From: Pseudomonadota bacterium
GTDB lineage: Bacteria; Pseudomonadota; Gammaproteobacteria; Xanthomonadales; Xanthomonadaceae
DNA length: 5,795 nucleotides
Reading direction: 5' to 3'
Assembly (NCBI GenBank): GCA_023423675.1
Contig: JAFAFD010000219.1
Span: 1-5,795 of the forward strand
Shown piece after piece: positions 1 through 5,795 of this stretch (position 1 is the first letter of the stretch; the number at the start of each line of letters is the position of its first letter). The translations under genes and the position numbers were made by a program. A model generated the notes under the pieces. The model was not told the DNA's origin, made no database searches, and saw only the letters and a program-made list of their open reading frames with translations.

Positions 1-247
1 TCATCACGAACGGATCCACATGCTGGCTGTGCTGGTACAGCTGCACGTAGGCCAGGTGCCCGCCCAGCAGCCAGGACACCAGGGTCACCAGCGGTGCCCA
101 CAGGTAGAAGTAGAAACCCCAGAATGCCAGGGTCACGAAGCCCCAGGCCGTGCGCTGCAGGCGCGGCTGCTGGCGCGACTTCTGGATCAACCGCGAATCA
201 AAGCGGTTGGACGACTTCTTTTCGCTCGTGCCACGTACGGCGTTCAT
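1..247 (-). CDS. pgaD: PgaD, PNAG synthase accessory membrane protein (5' part only)
   Basis: Small inner-membrane partner of the PgaC glycosyltransferase. In E. coli, PgaC and PgaD together form the PNAG synthase and the complex binds cyclic di-GMP. The visible part is 82 codons from ATG at 247; the frame is still open at base 1, so the stop lies outside the window. The N-terminus (about residues 1-32) is polar and basic, with the PgaD-like start LIQKSRQQPRLQR at residues 20-32. A hydrophobic, aromatic-rich membrane segment follows at about 34-65 (FWGFYFYLW, then LVTLVSWLLGG), and then an amphipathic stretch with HLAYVQLYQ. The start overlaps the pgaC stop as ATGA, and GGGGGA (257-252) lies 4 bases upstream, so translation is probably coupled to pgaC. 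The second membrane segment and the cytoplasmic tail expected for PgaD are not in view. The call rests on this fragment plus its position after pgaC. Confidence 0.85.
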   Translation of the reverse strand, partial: MNAVRGTSEKKSSNRFDSRLIQKSRQQPRLQRTAWGFVTLAFWGFYFYLWAPLVTLVSWLLGGHLAYVQLYQHSQHVDPFVM

Positions 248-1497
248 CGTATCCCCCGGTCAGGGCTGACCCAGGTGGCACGCTTGCCGCGGCGCTTGAA
301 CAGCGTCTTCGGCAGCGCCACCAGGGTGGTGAACAGGCTGATCAACCAGTACGCCATCGGGTACCAGATGACCCAGAAGTAATTGCGTCCAATGTGGGTT
401 TCGTAACGACGGTCGATGATCAGGCTGCTGGCGAACTGCAGCAGGCAGACCAGGGCCAGGATCACGCCGTGCCATTGCGGCAGCAGCGTCTCGATGTACA
501 GCGGGGCCGGCAGCGGCATGAACTTGCCCAGCGCCCACAGCACCACGATAAGCAGCATGGTGTACGCCCAGAACACGCTGAGGATGTACTCCAGCAGCAC
601 GCCCCACATGCGTCGCTTGCGCCAGCTGAACAACGACGAGCCGTGCCGCAGCAGCACTTCCACGCCGCCCTGGGCCCAGCGCAGGCGCTGCCGCCACAGT
701 CCCTTCAGCGTCTCCGGCATCAGGATGAAGCACAGCGCGTTGGGTTCGTAGCGGATGTCCCAGTGGTCCAGCTGCAGGCGCCAGCTGATGTCGATGTCCT
801 CGGTCACCATGTCGTCGGCCCAGTAGCCGATGCGGTGCAGGGCCGTGCGGCGGAACGCGGCGATCACCCCGGACACGGTGAAGATGCGCCCGTACACGCG
901 CTGCGCGCGCTTGATCATGCCGATGATCGAGGAGAACTCGGCCACCTGCAGGCGGCCGAGCAGGGTGGAGCGGTTGCGGATGCGCGGGTTGCCCGTCACC
1001 GCGCCCACGCGCGGGCCGCTGGTCAGGTGCCAGACCATCCAGTGCATGGCGAACTCTTCCAGCATCGCGTCGCCGTCGATGCACACCAGGTACTCCGAGC
1101 GCGAGGCGAGGGCGCCCATGCGCAGCGCGTTGGCCTTGCCCAGGTTGCGGTCCAGGTGCACCACGCGCAGGCGCGGGTGCAGGGCGGCCAGCGCGTCCAG
1201 GCGGGCACCGGTATCGTCGCTGCTGCCATCGTTGATGGCGATCACTTCGAAATCCGGATAGCGCTGCGCCAGCGCGGCGCCGATGGTGTCGTCCAGGTTG
1301 TCCGACTCGTTGTGGCAGGGAATCAGCAGCGTGGCGAACGGGTAGCTGTCCATTGGCGGCGGATCGTTGCGCGGTCGCGACTTCCGCTCGCGGCGGAAGA
1401 AGTAGTACAGGCCGCCCGACATCCAGAAGAACGCCATCACCATCGGGTAGAAGAAAGCGAACTGGAACAGGACATACAGCCAGGGGCTCATGTCCAT
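244..1497 (-). CDS. pgaC: PgaC, poly-beta-1,6-N-acetylglucosamine synthase (GT2 family)
   Basis: Processive inner-membrane glycosyltransferase that polymerises GlcNAc from UDP-GlcNAc into beta-1,6 PNAG and, with PgaD, passes it to the periplasm. It is 417 residues, close to the usual family size. Membrane segments are visible at about 6-34, 301-323, 343-363 and 372-396, with the catalytic domain at about 53-290 on the cytoplasmic side. Family 2 motifs are all present: nucleotide-binding NDGSSDDT (89-96), the DxD-type DGD (141-143), the catalytic-base motif TED (232-234), and the processive-enzyme motif QRLRW (270-274). The sequence GKANALRMGA (120-129) is also typical of this group. The start at 1497 is preferred over the ATG at 1491 because GGAG (1508-1505) is 7 bases from the first and 13 from the second. 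It begins one base after the pgaB stop, and its own stop overlaps the pgaD start. Other GT2 synthases such as hyaluronan or cellulose synthase are excluded by the pgaA, pgaB and pgaD neighbours. Confidence 0.96.
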   Translation of the reverse strand: MDMSPWLYVLFQFAFFYPMVMAFFWMSGGLYYFFRRERKSRPRNDPPPMDSYPFATLLIPCHNESDNLDDTIGAALAQRYPDFEVIAINDGSSDDTGARLDALAALHPRLRVVHLDRNLGKANALRMGALASRSEYLVCIDGDAMLEEFAMHWMVWHLTSGPRVGAVTGNPRIRNRSTLLGRLQVAEFSSIIGMIKRAQRVYGRIFTVSGVIAAFRRTALHRIGYWADDMVTEDIDISWRLQLDHWDIRYEPNALCFILMPETLKGLWRQRLRWAQGGVEVLLRHGSSLFSWRKRRMWGVLLEYILSVFWAYTMLLIVVLWALGKFMPLPAPLYIETLLPQWHGVILALVCLLQFASSLIIDRRYETHIGRNYFWVIWYPMAYWLISLFTTLVALPKTLFKRRGKRATWVSPDRGIR

Positions 1498-1498
1498 G

Positions 1499-3394
1499 TC
1501 ACTTCTCCGGGTATGGGAAGTTACGCGCGGACATCGCGGCGCGCGCGTCCGTGGTCGACGGCTTGTCGGCGATGAAATCGTCCGGGTACCACGCGAAATG
1601 GCGCACGCCCTGTGCCTGCAGCCGGCGGACCTGCGCGCGGAGGCGCTGGCCGCTGATCGGCGTCTGCGTGCGCCAGTCCACGGTCTGCAGCTCGAACATC
1701 GTGTGCTTCAGGTCGGGGTCGTGCGCGCGTACCGCCGTGACCAGCCGGTCGAGCCAGCGCTCGGGGTGCTTGCTGCCTTCCATCCACGGCATCGCCATCA
1801 GCGCGGTGCGGTCATAGGCCTGGTTGAACAGGTCCAGGCGCTGGGCGAACCAGCTGGCGCTCTGCGGTTCCAGCACCGGCTGCGCGTACAGGTTGCGCAC
1901 GGTACCCAGCTTCGGCCGCCAGCGCTGGGCGGTGTCGCGCAGCTCCAGGGTGAAGTCGATCAGCGCCTGGGTACGGCCGCCATCGGCGCCTTCCTGCGGC
2001 AGCTGGGCCAGTTCGGTGTCGCGCACATAGGCATCGTCATGGAACAGCAGGCCTTCGAAGTACGAATTGATCGCCAGGTCTTCGTAGATGTCCTTGATGA
2101 TCTGCCGCGCCTGCGGCTTGGTGAAATCCAGGCGGTACATGCCGTCGCGTTCCGGGCTGGCGATGCCCAGCGCGGTGCGCTGCGCCGCATCCGGCAGCTC
2201 ATAGCCGAGCACCGGCAGCCAGGCGTAGACCTTCACCCCGGCACGGGTCTTCAGCTGCCAGGCCACGCGGTTGAACAGGTCCGCGCGCATCGGCATGTGG
2301 CGGTTGGGGAAGTACAGCGCGTCGGCCGTGTTGTTGCCGTCGGGATCGGCGAAGGCCTGCAGGTAGACGTGGGTCGGGCCCACCTTCTTGACGCGGTCGA
2401 TCAGCTTGTCGAGGTTGCGTGCCAGCTGTGCCGGGTCCGGGTCGTAGACCGCATCCATGTCGATCTGCAGCGCACGCGTGCCATCCAGGCTGACATTGCG
2501 GCGCAGCTCGAATGCCAGCGAGCTGACGTTCGGGTTGTTGGTCACCAGCAGGCGGGCCAGGCCGTGCAGGTCGGACGTGACCGGCGTGCTGCGGCCTTCC
2601 AGGTCGAACGACACCGGCATGCCCATCTGCTCGGCGATGTCGTTGCTCAGCTTGTTGTAGGCCGCATACGGCCACACGATCGCCTTCGGGGTAACGCCCA
2701 GTTCCTTCTGGATGCGCTTGACGCTCAGCGCGAGGTCGTCGCGCAAGCGCGTTTCGTATTCCTGCGCGGTCTCGTAGCGTTGCGTCTTCGGGTCGTAGGT
2801 ACGGGTGATCACCGCCGGGGTCTGGTTGCCCTGCGGGTTGGACTGCACGCCGTGGTGCTGGTTGTCGGTATGGCTGGCCAGCTCGATCAGGCCGCTGGAC
2901 TGCATTTCCCGCAGCTGGTCCCAGGTCAGGAAATCATCGTGGCCGAACGGACGGTAGCCGTAGTCGATGGTGCGGCCCGGGGCCATGTCGACGTAGTCGG
3001 TGATCACCGCCACCAGTGCGGGGTAGTTGTAGGCACGCAGCAGCGGATAGACGCGGCTGTAGACGCTGCGCAGGCCATCGTCGAAGGTCAGCAGCACGGG
3101 CCGCGGCGGCAGCTGGGCTTCGCCGCGCGAGGCCTTGATCAGCCGCGACAGCGAGATCGGGTGGTAGCCGTGCGCGCTGAGCCAGTCCAGGTGCGCAGCG
3201 AAGTTCTGCGTGCTGACCGCGTAGGCATCGGCATCGCCCTTCTCACGCACATCGTCGCGGATGTCGTGGTAGCTCAGCACCAGCAGGCCGTTGTCGGCCG
3301 AATCCAGGTCGCGCTCCTGGGCAGCGGCCGGCAGGCCCAGCAGCAGCAGGCCCAGCAACAGCACGGTCAGCAGGTTTCGAAGCATCCGTTCCAT
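1499..3394 (-). CDS. pgaB: PgaB, PNAG de-N-acetylase with C-terminal hydrolase domain
   Basis: Periplasmic enzyme that removes part of the acetyl groups from PNAG, which is needed for export through PgaA. 631 residues from the chosen start; E. coli PgaB is somewhat longer. Residues 1-25 look like a signal peptide (LLTVLLLGLLLLGLPAAA), with cleavage likely after Ala25. The carbohydrate esterase 4 domain (about 35-265) has TFDDG with Asp105 and Asp106, the metal-binding pair His175 and His180 in SHTDNQHH, and VWPY at about 240-243. The C-terminal part (about 309-610) matches the glycoside hydrolase 153 domain; LFHDDAYVRD places acidic residues at 453, 454 and 459, the last corresponding to the catalytic Asp of E. 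coli PgaB. The start at 3394 is chosen over an upstream ATG at 3442 because it has GGGGAGAG at proper spacing and puts the signal peptide at the N-terminus; the longer form would overlap pgaA by 47 bases. Oddly, there is no cysteine anywhere, so it cannot be lipidated as in E. coli. Confidence 0.96.
   Translation of the reverse strand: MERMLRNLLTVLLLGLLLLGLPAAAQERDLDSADNGLLVLSYHDIRDDVREKGDADAYAVSTQNFAAHLDWLSAHGYHPISLSRLIKASRGEAQLPPRPVLLTFDDGLRSVYSRVYPLLRAYNYPALVAVITDYVDMAPGRTIDYGYRPFGHDDFLTWDQLREMQSSGLIELASHTDNQHHGVQSNPQGNQTPAVITRTYDPKTQRYETAQEYETRLRDDLALSVKRIQKELGVTPKAIVWPYAAYNKLSNDIAEQMGMPVSFDLEGRSTPVTSDLHGLARLLVTNNPNVSSLAFELRRNVSLDGTRALQIDMDAVYDPDPAQLARNLDKLIDRVKKVGPTHVYLQAFADPDGNNTADALYFPNRHMPMRADLFNRVAWQLKTRAGVKVYAWLPVLGYELPDAAQRTALGIASPERDGMYRLDFTKPQARQIIKDIYEDLAINSYFEGLLFHDDAYVRDTELAQLPQEGADGGRTQALIDFTLELRDTAQRWRPKLGTVRNLYAQPVLEPQSASWFAQRLDLFNQAYDRTALMAMPWMEGSKHPERWLDRLVTAVRAHDPDLKHTMFELQTVDWRTQTPISGQRLRAQVRRLQAQGVRHFAWYPDDFIADKPSTTDARAAMSARNFPYPEK
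1505..1508 (-). promoter_or_regulatory. Ribosome binding site deciding the pgaC start
   Basis: GGAG on the minus strand sits within the last codons of pgaB, 7 bases before the ATG at 1497. A second in-frame ATG two codons later (1491) would be 13 bases away, which is too far for good initiation, so the first ATG is preferred. The junction TGA-C-ATG repeats the arrangement between pgaA and pgaB. Confidence 0.65.
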
Positions 3395-3395
3395 C

Positions 3396-5435
3396 TCACT
3401 CTCCCCAGCGCAGCGCGGCATCGAAGCCGATATGACGTTCACGTTGACCGTCGTAGACCGGCCGCGACCAGCTCACGCCGTACTCGAAGATCCTGCCCTG
3501 GCCGAACTGCCATTCGTGGCGGTAGGCCACCGTGGGAATGAGCGAACTGCCGAAGCCTTCCTGCCAGTAATCGCCCAGCGACACCGTCAGGCGGTGGCGG
3601 AAGTGGCGCTCGTACTGGCGCCACAGCTGCTGGTCGATGCGCAGGCCGATCTCCACCGAGCGGTCGCGCGAAGGATTGAAGTAGGGCGCATCGTCGCGCG
3701 AGCCGCGGCTGGTGTAGAGGCTGCCGAGGCCATCGATCGTCACGCGAGGGCGGGTCAGCAGGCGCTGTTCGATCGCGGTGTTGAGGGTGTCGCGGCGGTT
3801 GCCGTCGTCGTAGCGGAACTGGCTGCCGCCCAGGCTCCAGTGGGTGAGCTCGTTGCGGGTGTAGTCGACGGCCACTGCCACGCTGTCGGCAGTGATGCCC
3901 GACACGCGCGCCTGCATCGAGGCTTCCGGGTCGTTGCGCGCGGCGGTCACGCCGGCGTGCCACTGGTCGTTGAACTGCCAGCCGAAGCCGCCGCGCAGGC
4001 CGGTGTCGCCGATGCTGTCATTGGGCCGCACCACCGCGGCCTCGGCATCGACGCGGCCGAAGCGGTAGCGCGCACCGGCGCCGATCCACAGGGGATTGAT
4101 CTTCTGGTCCTGGAAGGTCACCGAACGCCGGTCGGCGAAGGCGAACAGGCGCCAGCGGTCATCGAGGATGGGCGAGGCCACTTCGGTGCCGTAGTGCAGG
4201 TCGTCGTTGCCCAGCGGCGAGCTGCCGCCGCCGCCGGAACTGCGGCCGCCTTCCACGGTAGCCTGCAGCTGCCAGCCGCGGTGCGCACGCCAGTCACGGT
4301 CCATGCGCTGGACCGAGGGCTGGTTGGGGTAACGCTCAAGCAGGTCGTCATGCAGCGGCCGCGCGAGGTCGTCGCGCTGCAGCTGCACGTAGGATTCGTA
4401 CATGCCGATCCGCGGCGAGACATCGCGCGGGTCGAGGGTGTAGGCCATCTGGTGGCGTTCGAGTGCCCGCCGCGGCCAGCCGCGCATCTGGTAGACGCTG
4501 CCCAGCGCGGTCTGCAGCCCGCCATTGCCGGGTCCGACCTCGACCATCGCCTCCAGCTCGCGCTGAGCGGTGGACAGGTCGCCGCTGTAGGCGCGGATCA
4601 TCGACAGGTTGAGGTCGGCCTCATAGCGCGCCCAGTTGGCGTACGGGCTCTTGCCGCCGCCCCAGCGCCATGCCGGCTCGTCCTTCTGCCACGTCTGCAG
4701 GTAGCCGATGGCCTTCTCGGCCTGCTCGGTCTCGAGGTAGGCGTAGGCCACTTCGGAACGCGACTGGAAACGCGACGGATCGTTCTTCACTGCCGCTTCC
4801 AGCAGCGGAATGGCCTCGTCCGGGTGCTGGGTCGCCATCATCGAATCGCCGACCGCAGGCAGCACGTAGTCGGGCAGGGCATGGCCCTCCTGCTGCAGGG
4901 CGCGCGCTTCATCGCGCACCTGGGCATGGCGGGACAGGCGGTTGAGCAGGATCAGGCGGTCCATGCGGATGCGCAGCGGCGCCTGCGCCAGCGGCGTGCC
5001 GTCGCGCTGCACGTACTGCTCCATTTCCGCCAGGGATGCTTCGGCTTCGTCCAGGCGGCTGTCTTCGCTCTGGCCGTAGGCCAGGCTCCAGTTCACCCGC
5101 TTGGCGATGTAGTTCGCTTCCAGGCGCGCCTTCTGGTCGGCATCGAACAGCTCAGGCCGCGCCTGGTACAGGCGCCAGGCGCGGTCGGCATTGCCGATGT
5201 CGCCCAGGGTCAGGACCTGCAGCTTGTACAGCAGCGGGTCGTTGGGCTCCTGCAGCTGCGAGCGCTCGATCGCGGCCAGCGCATCCACCCAGCGGGCCTG
5301 GTCGCGGTAGTGGCCGATCTCGGCCATCCGGTCAGCGCGGCTGGCACTGGCCGGCGGCGAAGCAGCATGGGCCCCGAACGCCAAGGCGGCGCAGGCCAGG
5401 CCGACGCAGAGCGCCAGCGGACGATGGACAATCAT
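3396..5435 (-). CDS. pgaA: PgaA, outer-membrane PNAG export porin with TPR domain
   Basis: Outer-membrane beta-barrel protein that lets partly deacetylated PNAG leave the cell; its periplasmic tetratricopeptide-repeat domain is thought to work with PgaB. 679 residues against about 807 in E. coli. Residues 1-24 form a signal peptide ending GAHA, with cleavage before Ala25. Residues about 36-375 are helical and TPR-like, with repeated patterns such as PDEAIPLLEAAVKNDP (205-220), a unit around 225-250 (AYAYLETEQAEKAIGYLQ) and one around 305-336 ending in AYTLDP. From about 385 to the end, alternating hydrophobic and polar residues with many Tyr, Trp and Arg indicate the barrel (for example WIGAGARYRFGRVDAEAAVV at 450-469). 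A Gly/Ser-rich loop occurs at 397-406. The barrel length is like that of E. coli, so the shortening is in the TPR part. The ATG at 5435 has AAGGGGG 4 bases upstream. This is the first gene of the operon; its stop is one base before pgaB. Confidence 0.94.
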   Translation of the reverse strand: MIVHRPLALCVGLACAALAFGAHAASPPASASRADRMAEIGHYRDQARWVDALAAIERSQLQEPNDPLLYKLQVLTLGDIGNADRAWRLYQARPELFDADQKARLEANYIAKRVNWSLAYGQSEDSRLDEAEASLAEMEQYVQRDGTPLAQAPLRIRMDRLILLNRLSRHAQVRDEARALQQEGHALPDYVLPAVGDSMMATQHPDEAIPLLEAAVKNDPSRFQSRSEVAYAYLETEQAEKAIGYLQTWQKDEPAWRWGGGKSPYANWARYEADLNLSMIRAYSGDLSTAQRELEAMVEVGPGNGGLQTALGSVYQMRGWPRRALERHQMAYTLDPRDVSPRIGMYESYVQLQRDDLARPLHDDLLERYPNQPSVQRMDRDWRAHRGWQLQATVEGGRSSGGGGSSPLGNDDLHYGTEVASPILDDRWRLFAFADRRSVTFQDQKINPLWIGAGARYRFGRVDAEAAVVRPNDSIGDTGLRGGFGWQFNDQWHAGVTAARNDPEASMQARVSGITADSVAVAVDYTRNELTHWSLGGSQFRYDDGNRRDTLNTAIEQRLLTRPRVTIDGLGSLYTSRGSRDDAPYFNPSRDRSVEIGLRIDQQLWRQYERHFRHRLTVSLGDYWQEGFGSSLIPTVAYRHEWQFGQGRIFEYGVSWSRPVYDGQRERHIGFDAALRWGE
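3399..3406 (-). promoter_or_regulatory. Ribosome binding site deciding the pgaB start
   Basis: GGGGAGAG on the minus strand lies inside the last codons of pgaA, with its GGAG core (3404-3401) 6 bases before the ATG at 3394. The upstream in-frame ATG at 3442 would put 16 extra, non-hydrophobic residues in front of the signal peptide, so 3394 is the likely start. Because the site lies within translated pgaA and the stop and start are one base apart (TGA-G-ATG), pgaB translation is probably coupled to pgaA. Confidence 0.75.
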
Positions 5436-5448
5436 GAAACCCCCTTAG

Positions 5449-5455
5449 CATCCCT
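5449..5455 (-). promoter_or_regulatory. Possible RsmA/CsrA site in the pgaA leader
   Basis: AGGGATG on the minus strand matches the ARGGAUG core of the CsrA/RsmA binding consensus at all seven positions. It lies 13 bases before the pgaA ATG, just upstream of the ribosome binding site AAGGGGG (5446-5440). In E. coli, CsrA represses pgaABCD by binding several sites in a long pgaA leader. Here I see only one good site plus the G-rich ribosome binding site, so the call is tentative. Confidence 0.35.
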
Positions 5456-5460
5456 TCAAC

Positions 5461-5487
5461 GATGTGCTGAAAAGTGTGACGCACATC
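5461..5487 (-). repeat. Inverted repeat GATGTGC-N13-GCACATC overlapping the Clp site
   Basis: A perfect 7-base inverted repeat (5461-5467 and 5481-5487) shares bases with the Clp-type palindrome. If transcription starts upstream of it, the mRNA leader could fold into a 7-pair hairpin with a 13-base loop, ending 25 bases before the pgaA start codon. It may be a leader structure, part of a compound operator, or chance. Confidence 0.4.
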
Positions 5488-5490
5488 ACA
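5475..5490. promoter_or_regulatory. CRP/Clp-type operator, perfect TGTGA-N6-TCACA
   Basis: The plus strand reads TGTGACGCACATCACA and the minus strand TGTGATGTGCGTCACA, so both 5-base half sites match the CRP consensus exactly with the standard 6-base spacer. In Xanthomonadaceae this sequence is recognised by Clp, a CRP relative whose DNA binding is blocked by cyclic di-GMP, the same messenger that drives PNAG synthesis in E. coli. The centre is about 47 bases before the pgaA start codon. That is too close for ordinary class I or II activation with a usable leader, so repression is the likelier role. The match is seen directly; the regulator and the sign of regulation are inferred. Confidence 0.75.
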
Positions 5491-5587
5491 TGCCAACTGT
5501 ATGCGACATAGCCCCTACGCGGCCAGTGCCCGCCTTTACAGCGAGGATGCAATAGTCCCGCCAGACCGGCCAAGCGCAAAGCAACTG

Positions 5588-5612
5588 CCTGACAAAACAG
5601 CACTTTTTCAGG
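5588..5612. repeat. Imperfect inverted repeat CCTGACAAAA / CTTTTTCAGG
   Basis: Two 10-base arms match at 8 positions around the 5-base centre CAGCA. The arms are AT-rich inside and closed by CCTGA/TCAGG. The segment is clearly richer in A and T than its surroundings. There is no GC-rich stem followed by a T-run, so it does not look like a terminator. It could be a protein-binding site far upstream of pgaA, or chance. Confidence 0.3.
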
Positions 5613-5738
5613 TCTTTCAGCGAGCCATGAAGCACCCGCCGGACGCCGCCGCGCCCTGACCCGGGGTGGAGAGCTGCCCAGAAGGCCAGCCCCTCAGCGT
5701 CATGATTGGACACCCTACGTCAGCAGATGCCGAAGCGA

Positions 5739-5758
5739 TGTGTAGAGGCCTCGTGACA
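5739..5758. repeat. Palindrome TGT-N3-GAGGCCTC-N3-ACA
   Basis: An 8-base perfect palindrome (5745-5752) is flanked at equal distance by TGT and ACA, making 14 of 20 positions symmetric. It lies about 300 bases upstream of pgaA and near the window edge, so it may belong to a gene outside the window. It resembles a dimer operator in form, but I cannot name a regulator. Confidence 0.25.
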
Positions 5759-5795
5759 GAGACGTGCGCACCCCATCAGATCAACGTTCTGACAG

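Larger units (their letters stand above)
5436..5795 (-). other. Non-coding region upstream of the pga operon
   Basis: This stretch of 360 bases holds no gene I can support. It contains AAGGGGG (5446-5440), the ribosome binding site of pgaA, the Clp-type palindrome at 5475-5490, and several inverted repeats listed separately. No convincing sigma-70 promoter stands out. Weak minus-strand -10 candidates are TACAGT (5501-5496) and TGTAAA (5540-5535), each without a good -35. A 75-codon minus-strand frame (5713-5486) is compositionally unremarkable and looks accidental. A minus-strand stem at 5695-5687 / 5676-5668 (8 of 9 pairs, two of them G-U) has no T-run after it and is not a terminator. What lies beyond 5795 is unknown. 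Confidence 0.7.

Noticed and set aside
3395..3442. Longer pgaB form starting at 3442
   Set aside because: It would overlap pgaA by 47 bases and bury the signal peptide behind 16 polar residues, while the ATG at 3394 has a well-spaced ribosome binding site.
5461..5498. Promoter TTGGCA-N17-TTTTCA spanning the Clp site on the minus strand
   Set aside because: The -35 is fair, but the -10 matches only two of six consensus bases. The sequence alone does not support calling a promoter here.
94..5555. Three very long open frames on the plus strand (94-1575, 1490-3541, 3291-5555) covering the whole operon
   Set aside because: They are antisense to pgaA-D, rich in Arg, Ala, Gln, His and Val, and show no recognisable domain. 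Long open antisense frames are expected in GC-rich genes with strong codon bias.
5668..5695. Minus-strand hairpin that might terminate an upstream gene
   Set aside because: The stem depends on two G-U pairs and a mismatch, and no T-run follows, so it does not fit an intrinsic terminator.
5486..5713. 75-codon minus-strand frame upstream of pgaA
   Set aside because: No clear ribosome binding site, no recognisable motif, and it overlaps the Clp-type operator and the inverted repeats. It is probably accidental.
5702..5795. Plus-strand frame starting ATG at 5702 and open to the window edge (31 codons)
   Set aside because: No ribosome binding site before the ATG and too short to judge. It could be the start of a divergent gene, but the window gives no support.

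Overview
The window carries one gene cluster, entirely on the minus strand and read from right to left: pgaA, pgaB, pgaC and the first part of pgaD. This is the pgaABCD (hmsHFRS-type) operon, which makes, de-N-acetylates and exports poly-beta-1,6-N-acetyl-D-glucosamine (PNAG), a biofilm matrix polysaccharide. The DNA is GC-rich with strong third-position G/C use. Together with a perfect CRP/Clp-type palindrome in front of the operon, this suggests a gammaproteobacterium of the Xanthomonadaceae, perhaps Stenotrophomonas or a close relative. The genus is an inference from general appearance, not from a database match.

Layout, right to left. Positions 5795-5436 are non-coding: a control region with a perfect TGTGA-N6-TCACA site, an overlapping dyad, an AGGGATG motif resembling an RsmA/CsrA site, and two weaker inverted repeats further out. 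pgaA (5435-3396) encodes the outer-membrane export porin with a periplasmic TPR domain. pgaB (3394-1499) encodes the periplasmic two-domain deacetylase/hydrolase. pgaC (1497-244) encodes the inner-membrane family 2 glycosyltransferase. pgaD (247-1) encodes its small membrane partner and runs off the left edge.

The genes are packed tightly: TGA-G-ATG between pgaA and pgaB, TGA-C-ATG between pgaB and pgaC, and an ATGA overlap between pgaC and pgaD. They are very probably one transcript with coupled translation. In the known system PgaC and PgaD polymerise GlcNAc across the inner membrane (in E. coli under cyclic di-GMP control), PgaB partly deacetylates the polymer in the periplasm, and PgaA guides it through the outer membrane.

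The pathway is known and I see no new biological system. The points most worth a second look are the Clp-type site, whose position fits repression better than activation, the candidate RsmA site in the leader, and a PgaB that contains no cysteine and so cannot be a lipoprotein like its E. coli counterpart.
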